Below the pieces are notes generated by a model that ran no database searches, was not told where the DNA came from, and saw only the letters and a program-made list of their open reading frames with translations. Shown here piece after piece: positions 45,519 through 54,151 of a DNA stretch of 64,000 bases. Each line of letters starts with the position of its first letter. Within the stretch, counting starts at the first letter, position 1. This DNA comes from Sulfurovum sp. TSL1 (GTDB lineage: Bacteria > Campylobacterota > Campylobacteria > Campylobacterales > Sulfurovaceae), in the NCBI RefSeq assembly GCF_019972135.1, contig NZ_BPFI01000003.1:1-64000 (forward strand), written 5' to 3'. Both the position numbers and the translations under genes were made by a program.

Positions 45519-47119
45519 TAGATGTACTGATCATCGGTTCTGGCGGTGCCGGACTCACAGCGGCACTTGCAGCAAAACATGCCGGGGCTTCGGTCGCTGT
45601 AGCGGGGAAAGCCTATCCTACCAATTCACAGACCTCTATGGCTCAAGGTGGTATGAACGCTGCCCTTGGCAATGTCGGTGAGGATGATATCGATTCACAC
45701 ATTGCAGATACCGTCAAGTCGGCAAAGGGACTTTGTGATGAAGCAATGGTCAGATATATGTGTGAAAATGCGCCCGGGACCATCGCATGGCTAGAGCGTT
45801 TGGGTGTACCTTTTTCAAGACTTGACAACGGAAAATCCGGTACCCAAACCATCGCCCAGCGTCAAATGGGTGGAGCCTCGGCAAAACGTGCCTGTTATGC
45901 CCAGGACTACACCGGACTCAAGATACTCCATACCCTTTATGACACCTGTTTAAAAGAAGAGATCGACTTTTTGGATGAACACTATCTACTCAATCTCGTT
46001 ACCAATGAAGGAACTGTCAAAGGTGCCACCTTTTTGGATATACGTACAGGTGAGGTGAAACAGATCAGCGCAAGATCTGTGATCATCGCCACAGGCGGAT
46101 ATGGCGCACTCTATCATGGATTTACGACCAATGCCTACGGTTCTACCGGAGATGGTGTAGCAGCCGTACTGCGTGCAGGCGGGGCAGTCTCTGACATGGA
46201 ATTCATCCAATTCCACCCTACAGCGCTCAAACACTCCTCCATTCTGGTCTCTGAATCTGCCAGAGGAGAAGGCGGCTATCTGGTCAATGAGAAGGGTGAG
46301 CGTTTTGTGGATGAACTCAAACCGCGTGATGAAGTGGCCCGTGCCATCTTCAGTCAGATCCAAGAGGGGCAGCGTGTCTTTTTGGATGTACGTCATTTGG
46401 GAGAGGAGAAGCTCATGGAACTGCTTCCGCAGGAGGTGGAACTCTGTAAATTGCATGAACATGTGGACCCTGCAAAAGAGCTTATCCCCATCCAACCCGT
46501 TGCCCACTACACGATGGGTGGGATAGAGGTAGATCAGGCGTTGGAGGTCCAGGGGATCAAGGGATGCTTTGCCGTGGGTGAATGCTCCAATGTAAAAGTA
46601 CATGGTGCCAACCGCCTTGGCGGGAACTCCCTGCTTGAGATCACAGCGTTTGGAAAACTGGCAGGAGAACATGCCTATCAATATGCGCTTGATGCAAGTT
46701 CACAACCTGTTGATGACACACAACAACAAAAAGATGCAGAAGCGATTGAAGCACTCTATACACAAAAAGCGGGTGTCAACTTTTACCCTTACAGAGAGAA
46801 GCTGGGGAACCTTTTTTATAACAAGGTTGGTATCGTCAGGGACAATGCGCATCTCCATGACGCACTGAACGAAGTGTCCGCTATGCAAGAGATGCAAAAA
46901 GAGATGGGGATTTCCGATAAAAGCCGCTCGAACAACCAGAACCTCATAGACTTTTTGGAGTTTCAAAATGCCCTGATTTTAGCCCCTATGATCATCACTT
47001 CGGCCATTGCCAGAGATGAAAGCCGTGGGGCTCACTACAAGGTCGGGTTTGAACAGGAAGATGAAGCACTGAAAAAACATACTGTCATCCAGTGGAAAAA
47101 GGAAACAACATGCAAATAA
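45515..47119 (+). CDS. Fumarate reductase/succinate dehydrogenase flavoprotein subunit
   Basis: The 534-residue FAD protein belongs to the SdhA/FrdA family. GSGGAGLTAALAAKHAG is the FAD site (about 8-24), HPTALKHSSILVSESARGEG the substrate region (about 233), HYTMGGIEVD and GANRLGGNSLLE the later signatures. At the place of the usual covalent FAD-linking His (SHTVAAxGG) the sequence reads SQTSMAQGG, so FAD may be non-covalent. It is followed by an iron-sulfur subunit with a 10-bp overlap. Methylmenaquinol:fumarate reductase is an alternative. Confidence 0.85.
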   Translation: MIDVLIIGSGGAGLTAALAAKHAGASVAVAGKAYPTNSQTSMAQGGMNAALGNVGEDDIDSHIADTVKSAKGLCDEAMVRYMCENAPGTIAWLERLGVPFSRLDNGKSGTQTIAQRQMGGASAKRACYAQDYTGLKILHTLYDTCLKEEIDFLDEHYLLNLVTNEGTVKGATFLDIRTGEVKQISARSVIIATGGYGALYHGFTTNAYGSTGDGVAAVLRAGGAVSDMEFIQFHPTALKHSSILVSESARGEGGYLVNEKGERFVDELKPRDEVARAIFSQIQEGQRVFLDVRHLGEEKLMELLPQEVELCKLHEHVDPAKELIPIQPVAHYTMGGIEVDQALEVQGIKGCFAVGECSNVKVHGANRLGGNSLLEITAFGKLAGEHAYQYALDASSQPVDDTQQQKDAEAIEALYTQKAGVNFYPYREKLGNLFYNKVGIVRDNAHLHDALNEVSAMQEMQKEMGISDKSRSNNQNLIDFLEFQNALILAPMIITSAIARDESRGAHYKVGFEQEDEALKKHTVIQWKKETTCK

Positions 47120-47841
47120 AGATCCTTCGCTCTGAAACCAATACCCACCAATCCTATACACTGCCTGCAGGTGAGATCCCTCTTTTGAATGCCTTGAGCT
47201 ATATCAAAGAGACACAAGATGCCACACTGACCTTTTCTGCAGGATGCCGTGCTTCGGTCTGCGGTACGTGCGCCGTACGTGTGAACGGTAGAGAGGAACT
47301 TGCCTGTGCCTACAAAGTAAAACCCGGAGATATCATAGAACCGCTACAGTACCATCCCGTACTGCGTGACCTCAAAGTAGACAAACACAGAGCCAAGGAG
47401 ACCCTCCTAAAAAGTACTGCATGGCTGCACACTTCACAGGAAGCTTCACTCACACATCGTGATGAAAAACTTTCTGAAAGACAAACCGACTGTATACTCT
47501 GCGACTCCTGCTACTCTGCCTGCCCTGTCTATGCAGTCAACCCTGACTTTCTCGGACCTTTCGCACTGACGCGCGCGTATCGTTACACTACGGACAAACG
47601 TGAAAGCAATGCAAAAAACATTATAGATAATGTTCAGAGTAATGGGGTATGGGATTGTATCTTATGTGGAGAGTGTACGGCTGTGTGTCCTAAGAGCATA
47701 GACCCAAAAATGGACATTACGATGTTAAGAGGACTCTCTGTACAGGAGGGATATCAGGATCCCTCTTTTACCACACAGAGTTTTGGCACGCCGGATTTTG
47801 GCGGCGGAGGATTTGGGTTCGACCCCAATGCAGGATTTTAG
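47110..47841 (+). CDS. Succinate dehydrogenase/fumarate reductase iron-sulfur subunit
   Basis: This protein carries the [2Fe-2S] motif CRASVCGTCAVRVNGREELAC in the N-terminal plant-type ferredoxin domain and two further clusters, CILCDSCYSACPV and CILCGECTAVCPK, in the C-terminal domain. The frame is open from a GTG at 47092, but AAAGGAAA lies 6 bases before the ATG at 47110, which I take (243 residues). The C-terminus is glycine-rich (FGGGGFGFDPNAGF-like). No membrane anchor gene follows; leuC lies on the opposite strand with overlapping ends. Confidence 0.88.
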   Translation: MQIKILRSETNTHQSYTLPAGEIPLLNALSYIKETQDATLTFSAGCRASVCGTCAVRVNGREELACAYKVKPGDIIEPLQYHPVLRDLKVDKHRAKETLLKSTAWLHTSQEASLTHRDEKLSERQTDCILCDSCYSACPVYAVNPDFLGPFALTRAYRYTTDKRESNAKNIIDNVQSNGVWDCILCGECTAVCPKSIDPKMDITMLRGLSVQEGYQDPSFTTQSFGTPDFGGGGFGFDPNAGF

Positions 47842-49118
47842 AGGTCTCTAGGATCCACGATCTTCCCTGCTATGGCTGAAGCTGCAGCTACCGCTGAGTT
47901 CGCCAAGTAGATCTCTGAGGTTCTTGCACCCATACGGCCTACGAAGTTACGGTTGGTGGTAGCCACACAACGCTCACCGTCTCCGAGTATTCCCATATAT
48001 CCACCCAAACATGCACCACAAGTAGGGTTAGAGACCACGGCACCTGCTTCGATAAGGATATCCATCAAACCTTCATGCTGTGCCTGAAGAAGTATCTTCT
48101 GTGTAGCTGGCGTTACGATCATACGTGTATGGCGTGCCACCCTTTTGCCTTTCATGATCTCCGCTGCGATACGAAGATCCTCGATACGTCCGTTCGTACA
48201 AGATCCTATCATCACCTGGTCTACCTTTAAGTCATCCGCAACCGCTTGCTCAATAGGCTTACCGTTTGACGGCAGGAAAGGATAAGCGACCACCGGTGAA
48301 AGTGCTCCAGTATCTATCGTGATCACTTGACAATACTCGGCATCTGCATCAGAAACATGGATCTTGGGTTCGGCTCTTAAACCACCATTGATCTCTTTTC
48401 TCTCTTCAAGGTACGCCAAAGTGATATCATCCACGGCAAAGATACCATTTTTAGCCCCCGCTTCGATCACCATATTCGCGATAGAAAACCTGTCTGCCAT
48501 ACCAAGGTGCTGGATCGCTTCACCTGTAAATTCGATGGCTTTATACAAAGCACCGTCCACACCTATCTGTCGGATCAGTTCCAGGATGATATCTTTCCCG
48601 TAAATGTGTTCACCCGGTATACCTGTCAACTCCACTTTGATCGTCTCAGGTACCTTGAACCAGTTACCGCCCGTGATCATCCCGAATGAAAGGTCTGTAC
48701 TTCCCATACCTGTTGAAAATGCACCCAGGGCACCATGGGTACAGGTGTGGCTGTCTGCGCCGATGATCACATCACCAGGAACAACCAACCCTTTTTCCGG
48801 AAGCAGTGCATGTTCGATACCCATATCTTTTTCATCGAAAAAGTATTTCAAATCATGTTTATAGGCAAAATCTCTGGAAATTTTTGCCTGGTTCGCTGAA
48901 GCAATATCTTTTGCCGGAATATAGTGATCCATTACGATACAAAAATTGTCCGGTCTTGCCAATTTTTCCGCACCTGACTCTTCAAATGCTCTAATGGAGA
49001 TAGGTGTGGTAATGTCATTTCCGATGATCATATCGATATCTACTCTAACGATCTCTCCTGCATGCACTTCACGCCCTGCATGCTCCGAGAAGATCTTTTC
49101 TGTCATAGTTTGTCCCAT
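47838..49118 (-). CDS. leuC: 3-isopropylmalate dehydratase large subunit
   Basis: LeuC (426 residues) is the aconitase-family subunit for leucine synthesis. GADSHTCTHGALGAFSTGMG, IGSCTNGRIEDLR and NPTCGACLGGYMG hold the three cluster-ligand cysteines. The frame is open to 49169 but AAAAGGA (49125-49131, minus strand) directs the start to 49118. Homoaconitase or a related dehydratase cannot be fully excluded, and leuD is not adjacent. The end overlaps the convergent iron-sulfur subunit gene by 4 bp. Confidence 0.9.
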   Translation of the reverse strand: MGQTMTEKIFSEHAGREVHAGEIVRVDIDMIIGNDITTPISIRAFEESGAEKLARPDNFCIVMDHYIPAKDIASANQAKISRDFAYKHDLKYFFDEKDMGIEHALLPEKGLVVPGDVIIGADSHTCTHGALGAFSTGMGSTDLSFGMITGGNWFKVPETIKVELTGIPGEHIYGKDIILELIRQIGVDGALYKAIEFTGEAIQHLGMADRFSIANMVIEAGAKNGIFAVDDITLAYLEERKEINGGLRAEPKIHVSDADAEYCQVITIDTGALSPVVAYPFLPSNGKPIEQAVADDLKVDQVMIGSCTNGRIEDLRIAAEIMKGKRVARHTRMIVTPATQKILLQAQHEGLMDILIEAGAVVSNPTCGACLGGYMGILGDGERCVATTNRNFVGRMGARTSEIYLANSAVAAASAIAGKIVDPRDL

Positions 49119-49129
49119 AGGTTGTCCTT

Positions 49130-49180
49130 TTATTCTAGAACGTTTTTTGAACACAGTCCAAAAAACCATGCTGCCGCCAT
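49130..49180 (-). other. Possible leader ORF and hairpin before leuC
   Basis: A 16-codon frame (MAAAWFFGLCSKNVLE) ends in TAA that overlaps the leuC ribosome binding site, 11 bases before the leuC start. Inside it, GTTTTTTGGA and TTCAAAAAAC (minus strand; plus coordinates 49157-49166 and 49142-49151) form a 10-bp stem with a 5-nt loop; its G-T pair exists only on the leuC strand. Start signals for the short frame are poor, so translation is uncertain. Confidence 0.35.
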
Positions 49181-49279
49181 GGCAACTTACTTGATCGTTC
49201 TAATTATGATAATATTACGCGAATTATAGCGAAAAAAAATTATGCTAGAATTTCACTACAATTATGAAGAAAGACCCAC

Positions 49280-50623
49280 ATGAAATTATACGAACTCAAA
49301 GCCATCGCCGAACGTCTGAATGACTTCTCTTTTATCAGTCGGGCCAGACGTGTTGAGGACAATACGATAGAGTTGGTATTTGACAAATATGACAGCTACT
49401 TTTTCAATATGACCAGAGGGCACAGTTTCATCTACAAAGCCCCGTCACAAAGGCCGATCCAAGGCTATAATGCACCTTTTGACACCCTGCTTCATACCCT
49501 TCTCTCCGCCAGCAGGATACTCTCCGTGGAGGTACCGAACGAAGACCGGATCCTGCGTTTGACACTCGCGCCCAAAAGTTCCTATAAGGACAAGATCATC
49601 TATCTGCAGTTGGAATTTACAGGTAAAAATACCAATGCGATCCTCATCGATGACAATGAAGTCGTTATCGAGGCGCTGAGACATATTGATGCGGACAGCT
49701 CTTTCCGTGTCATCCGTCCAGGTATGGAGCTTCTTGCCATACCCCCTTTCAGACGCACAGAAGAGAGCAAAAAGATACCCGATGTTGATACGTATCTTGA
49801 AGAGCAATATCGTCAGGTACATGCGAAAAAACTTTCCGAGTTAAAAAAACAGAAACTCTCACTGACCGATAAAAAGATCCAAAAACTGAACCAGGTTTTA
49901 GAGAAACTTCCCGATGAAGCGCAATTGAATGATGAAGCGCAGATGTACAAAGCGTATGCCAACCTCATCTTGGCCAATCTCTATCAGATAAAGCCCTATG
50001 ACACAAAGCTTCAGACCTATGATTTTGAAGGCAATGAAATTACCATAAAGTTGCCTAAAGATACGAAGGTCAACCGTATGAGTGATCACTTTTTCAAGCT
50101 CTCCAAACGTGCTAAGAACAAGGCCAAGAATGTGCATATAGAAAAAGAGAACCTGCAAAGCAAAAAAACGTTCTATGAGAATATCTACTATGCGATCGAA
50201 CAGGCAAAAGACCCGTATGAACTTGAACTTCTTGTACCCAAACGGGGAAAGTCCAAACGTAAGAAAGAGCGTCTGAAAGAGGGAGAACTCTTCTGGATAG
50301 AAGACTATAAAGTTCTGGTAGGACGTAACAGTCATGAAAATCAAAAACTCCTGGAAATGGCAAAAGCCAACGACCTTTGGATGCATATACGTGATGTACC
50401 GTCAAGCCATGTCATCATCAGGACCGATAAACAAAATCTGCCCGATTCCGTACTCAAAGCTGCCGCAAAGCTCTGTGTAGATTTTTCTGTCAAAAATCCC
50501 GGGGATTATGAGGTCGATTACACCAAACGTAAATTTGTCAAAGTCCAAGAAGGGTCCAATGTACTTTACAACAAATACGACACGATCTCTGTCACAAAAG
50601 AAGGCGTTGAGATCAGAGTCTAG
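49280..50623 (+). CDS. NFACT/RqcH-type ribosome quality control protein
   Basis: The 447-residue protein has the NFACT-N domain at the start, a charged coiled-coil stretch (about 175-220 and 255-300) and the NFACT-R (DUF814) domain at the end, with WIEDYKVLVGRNSHENQKLL and LWMHIRDVPSSHVIIR. Such proteins (RqcH, formerly annotated as fibronectin-binding) bind stalled 50S-peptidyl-tRNA complexes and recruit tRNA-Ala to add alanine tails. It is shorter than Bacillus RqcH (about 570), mainly in the middle. Divergent from leuC. Confidence 0.85.
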   Translation: MKLYELKAIAERLNDFSFISRARRVEDNTIELVFDKYDSYFFNMTRGHSFIYKAPSQRPIQGYNAPFDTLLHTLLSASRILSVEVPNEDRILRLTLAPKSSYKDKIIYLQLEFTGKNTNAILIDDNEVVIEALRHIDADSSFRVIRPGMELLAIPPFRRTEESKKIPDVDTYLEEQYRQVHAKKLSELKKQKLSLTDKKIQKLNQVLEKLPDEAQLNDEAQMYKAYANLILANLYQIKPYDTKLQTYDFEGNEITIKLPKDTKVNRMSDHFFKLSKRAKNKAKNVHIEKENLQSKKTFYENIYYAIEQAKDPYELELLVPKRGKSKRKKERLKEGELFWIEDYKVLVGRNSHENQKLLEMAKANDLWMHIRDVPSSHVIIRTDKQNLPDSVLKAAAKLCVDFSVKNPGDYEVDYTKRKFVKVQEGSNVLYNKYDTISVTKEGVEIRV

Positions 50624-50681
50624 TACCTTCTAACCCAAAGCGTGCTATAATATTCTTCATTTAAAAAACGAGGGTATCGCC

Positions 50682-51440
50682 ATGACAAAAATATTTACAG
50701 ATTATCAAGAACGATGGCTTACGGGTATTGGACTATTGGCAGTTGTTGGATTGATCGGTTGGATAGATAGCTTTTTTATTATGTGGGCTTTTTTAGGTCT
50801 TATCTATATGTTCGCCTTTTATGAAGCGATGAAACTTTTCAAACTTACCGGTCCCTCTATGTATGTATGGGCTTCTCTTTTATGGCTGGTTGCCTATTTT
50901 TACCCTAATCCGGATGACCTGTTCTTCTTCATGGCCGTCATATTTGCTTCTTCTCTTGCCTATTTTCATAATTTTGACAAAAGGCTGCTCCTTCCTTTCC
51001 TTTACCCGGTGAGCGGCATACTCTTCTTCCTGATCCTCTACCAGGATTTTGGTATCGCGTCTATGTTCTGGCTCCTTGTCACCGTAGCACTTACGGATGT
51101 CGGTGCATTTTTTACAGGCAAAACCATAGGCAAAACAAAATTTTCAGATACCTCTCCAAACAAAACACTCGAAGGTGTTTTTGGCGGAATTATCATAGCC
51201 ACCCTTGCAGGTAGTTTTGCCGGACTTTTTGTCGTAGAATGGAAGATCGCGATCATTGTTACGGTTGTGACTTCCGTAGCCTCAGTATTTGGAGATCTTT
51301 TTGAGTCATATCTTAAACGTGAAGCGGGAGTAAAAGACTCCGGAGATCTGCTCCCCGGACATGGCGGTATACTGGACCGAATAGACGGTTACCTCTTTGG
51401 TGCAGTCATCATGGTCATCGCACTCAGATCCCTGCTCTAA
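50682..51440 (+). CDS. cdsA: Phosphatidate cytidylyltransferase
   Basis: CdsA (252 residues) makes CDP-diacylglycerol for phospholipids. It is a multi-helix membrane protein ending with the family signature SVFGDLFESYLKREAGVKDSG and LLPGHGGILDRIDGYLFG (each partly given). DVGAFFTGKTIGKTKFS in the centre is also typical. It is followed by dxr after 3 bases, a common pair in this phylum. Confidence 0.94.
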   Translation: MTKIFTDYQERWLTGIGLLAVVGLIGWIDSFFIMWAFLGLIYMFAFYEAMKLFKLTGPSMYVWASLLWLVAYFYPNPDDLFFFMAVIFASSLAYFHNFDKRLLLPFLYPVSGILFFLILYQDFGIASMFWLLVTVALTDVGAFFTGKTIGKTKFSDTSPNKTLEGVFGGIIIATLAGSFAGLFVVEWKIAIIVTVVTSVASVFGDLFESYLKREAGVKDSGDLLPGHGGILDRIDGYLFGAVIMVIALRSLL

Positions 51441-51443
51441 TCT

Positions 51444-52523
51444 ATGTCCAGCATCGTTTTACTCGGTTCTACCGGCTCCATTGGGGTCAATACCCTCATC
51501 ATCGCAGAACGCTATAACATTGCCATAGAAGCGCTTGCCGCAGGCAACAATATCGACCTGCTGAATGCCCAGATCAAAAAACACCGACCCAGAGTGGTGG
51601 CTATCGCCAACGAAGCAGACAAAGCCAAAGTGGATCATCCCCATGTACTCTGCGGGGCACAAGGTATTTTGGATCTGATAGAGATGTCTTATAGCGACAC
51701 GGTGGTGAATGCGCTCGTAGGCTATGCCGGTCTTGCTCCAACCCTCAAAGCCACCGGTCTTGGCAAACGCGTTGCATTGGCGAACAAAGAGTCTCTGGTG
51801 GTTGCAGGAGAATTCATAGATATGTCACTTATCACGCCGATAGACTCTGAGCACTTTGGACTCTGGTACCTCATGAATGAACGGCCTATCTCTAAACTCT
51901 ATATCACTGCAAGCGGCGGTGCATTTAGAGACTGGGAACTGGACAAAATGAAAGAGGCTACCTTTTCAGATGCCCTCAAACACCCTAACTGGTCCATGGG
52001 GAACAAGATCACCATCGATTCAGCCACGATGACCAATAAACTGTTCGAACTGCTAGAAGCAAAATGGCTCTTTGATACCACAAAGGTAGATGCAGTGATA
52101 GAAAAGAAGTCGATCATCCATGCACTGGCAGAATTCACAGACGGTTCTACCACAGCACACTTTGCGGGGGTGGACATGAAACTCCCTATTGCCTTTGCAC
52201 TCAGAGGAGAGGTAGAAGAAGCCATCCTGCCTCCCACAGACCTGCTCAGCATAGGTGCCTTGGAATTCCTGCCGATCGAAACGGAACGTTACCCTATCTG
52301 GAGTATCAAAGAACACATCCTGGAGCATGCCCATTTGGGTGTCGTGGTCAATGCAGCCAATGAAGAAGCGATACAGGCATTTCAGGAAGATCAATGCTCT
52401 TTCTTTGGTATGAGTGAAATGGTTTTAGATGCCTATAAGAAGTTTGAAGCGGTGAAAGCATCGAACATCGATGACATTATCCAAATAGATCAAGAGGTAA
52501 GAGCGTATGTCAAACAACGATAA
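51444..52523 (+). CDS. dxr: 1-deoxy-D-xylulose 5-phosphate reductoisomerase
   Basis: Dxr (359 residues) makes methylerythritol phosphate in the non-mevalonate isoprenoid pathway. VLLGSTGSIGVNTL is the NADPH site (about 5-18), ALANKESLVVAGE (about 110), DSEHFGLW (about 133) and TASGGAFRDW (about 153) are the substrate/metal region, and NWSMGNKITIDSATMTNK the next signature. Its end overlaps the RBBP9-like gene by 17 bp. ispA elsewhere in the window uses the products. Confidence 0.96.
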   Translation: MSSIVLLGSTGSIGVNTLIIAERYNIAIEALAAGNNIDLLNAQIKKHRPRVVAIANEADKAKVDHPHVLCGAQGILDLIEMSYSDTVVNALVGYAGLAPTLKATGLGKRVALANKESLVVAGEFIDMSLITPIDSEHFGLWYLMNERPISKLYITASGGAFRDWELDKMKEATFSDALKHPNWSMGNKITIDSATMTNKLFELLEAKWLFDTTKVDAVIEKKSIIHALAEFTDGSTTAHFAGVDMKLPIAFALRGEVEEAILPPTDLLSIGALEFLPIETERYPIWSIKEHILEHAHLGVVVNAANEEAIQAFQEDQCSFFGMSEMVLDAYKKFEAVKASNIDDIIQIDQEVRAYVKQR

Positions 52524-53049
52524 AGTACTCATCCTGCATGGCTGGGGAGGCAGCGATGCACCGCACTGGCAAGCAGAACTGGCTGCTGCCATCGCCAAAA
52601 ACTATGGGACAGTCTCTTTCCCTCTGCTTGACAACTGTCACTTTCCCAGCAAGAACAGGTGGATCAAGCAACTCAAAGAGATACTTAAAGATTTTAAACC
52701 AGATACTGTTGTGTGTCATTCTTTGGCCAATACACTTTGGTTTTGGCTCTGCCAGGAAGAAGTACCTTATATAAAAAGACTTTTTATGGTCTCTCCACCG
52801 AGCCTCACAACTGAAGTTGATACCATCAAAACCTTTTTCCCTTGCCAACTGCCGGAAAAGCTCTATGCCAAAGAGGTACAGATGATCGTTTCGGACAATG
52901 ACCCGTATATCCAGGTGGGAGAGGCCACAAGTATCGCACAACAGTATGATATCCCCCTCACTGTGATCAAGGATGCGGGCCATATCAATGCTGACAGCGG
53001 CTACGGTAAATGGAACCTTATAGAAAAACTTGTATTGGACAGAGCATGA
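52507..53049 (+). CDS. RBBP9/YdeN family alpha/beta hydrolase
   Basis: This 180-residue small serine hydrolase has [17 protein letters not shown] at the start, the nucleophile in [11 protein letters not shown] (about 73), and [14 protein letters not shown] at the C-terminus with the catalytic His. The elbow reads C-H-S-L-A rather than G-H-S-L-G. Substrate unknown. It overlaps dxr and, by ATGA, tsaD, so it is co-translated with them. Confidence 0.82.
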   Translation: MSNNDKVLILHGWGGSDAPHWQAELAAAIAKNYGTVSFPLLDNCHFPSKNRWIKQLKEILKDFKPDTVVCHSLANTLWFWLCQEEVPYIKRLFMVSPPSLTTEVDTIKTFFPCQLPEKLYAKEVQMIVSDNDPYIQVGEATSIAQQYDIPLTVIKDAGHINADSGYGKWNLIEKLVLDRA

Positions 53050-54059
53050 TCTTAAGTATTGAATCCAGCTGCGATGACAGCTCCATAGCTATCACTGAAA
53101 TAGCCACCAAAAAAGTCCTCTATCATAAGAAGATCTCCCAGGAGGCACAACACTCCTGTTACGGAGGTGTGGTCCCTGAACTTGCATCGAGACTACATGC
53201 TGTTGCATTGCCTGAGATCCTGAAAGAGACCCAGCCCTACTTTGAAAAGCTCAAAGCCATAGCGGTCACCAACCAACCCGGACTGGGAGTCACGCTGCTT
53301 GAGGGTATAGCGATGGCGAAAACCTTAAGTACGCTGCTTGAGATACCGCTTATCCCTGTACATCACCTCAAAGGGCACATCTACTCACTTTTTATCGAAA
53401 AAGAACCTATTATGCCCCTGCTTGTACTTCTCATCTCAGGAGGGCATACACAGGTCATCAGGGTTGAAAGTTTTGAGCATATGGAGATCCTTGCTACCAG
53501 TATGGATGACTCAGTGGGGGAAAGTTTTGACAAATGTGCCAAAATGATGGGCTTGGGCTACCCCGGAGGACCCCTCATAGAAGCATTGGCTCTTAAAGGA
53601 GATGAAAACCGTTTCGATCTGCCTGTACCGTTACGCAACTCTCCCCTTATTTCCTTTTCACTCTCGGGACTGAAAAATGCCGTCAGACTTCAAGTAGAAG
53701 CACTTGGCGGCAGTGAAGGTATGAGCGAACAGGATAAGGCAGATCTCTCTGCATCCTTTCAAAAAGCGGTCAAGCTTCACCTGCTTCAAAAAAGCAAAAA
53801 GATCTTTGCCAAAGAGAAGATCAGAGACTTCGCCATTGTCGGCGGAGCCTCCGCAAATAAATACCTGCGGAATGCCTATCAAGACCTGTGTGATGAATTC
53901 GGGAAAACGATGCATGTGGCACCCCTTGAATATTGTGCAGACAATGCGGCCATGATAGGAAGATATGCACTTGAAGCCTATCAAAGAAATCTCTTCATTG
54001 ATCCCAATGAGATAGATATTGTAAGCAACAAAAAACAACAAAACGGGATGCTTCTTTGA
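53046..54059 (+). CDS. tsaD: tRNA N6-threonylcarbamoyladenosine synthase subunit TsaD
   Basis: TsaD transfers threonylcarbamoyl to A37 of ANN-reading tRNAs, with TsaB and Tsa[17 protein letters not shown] is the start, HHLKGHIYS (about 99) supplies the iron-binding histidines, and [18 protein letters not shown] and [10 protein letters not shown] follow. The frame is open from 53010, but the start at 53046 overlaps the previous stop as ATGA and matches the family N-terminus (337 residues). Confidence 0.95.
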   Translation: MILSIESSCDDSSIAITEIATKKVLYHKKISQEAQHSCYGGVVPELASRLHAVALPEILKETQPYFEKLKAIAVTNQPGLGVTLLEGIAMAKTLSTLLEIPLIPVHHLKGHIYSLFIEKEPIMPLLVLLISGGHTQVIRVESFEHMEILATSMDDSVGESFDKCAKMMGLGYPGGPLIEALALKGDENRFDLPVPLRNSPLISFSLSGLKNAVRLQVEALGGSEGMSEQDKADLSASFQKAVKLHLLQKSKKIFAKEKIRDFAIVGGASANKYLRNAYQDLCDEFGKTMHVAPLEYCADNAAMIGRYALEAYQRNLFIDPNEIDIVSNKKQQNGMLL

Positions 54060-54151
54060 TTGTCACTGTAATCCCCGTTTGATAACGAAATATCTAAGCT
54101 AGTTTTAGCTAAAATATATATACTTATACCCCCACAAAATGGAGTCTTAAC

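Noticed and set aside
49119-49169. Longer leuC start adding 17 residues
   Set aside because: No ribosome binding site precedes it, while AAAAGGA fits the start at 49118, and the extra residues do not look like LeuC.
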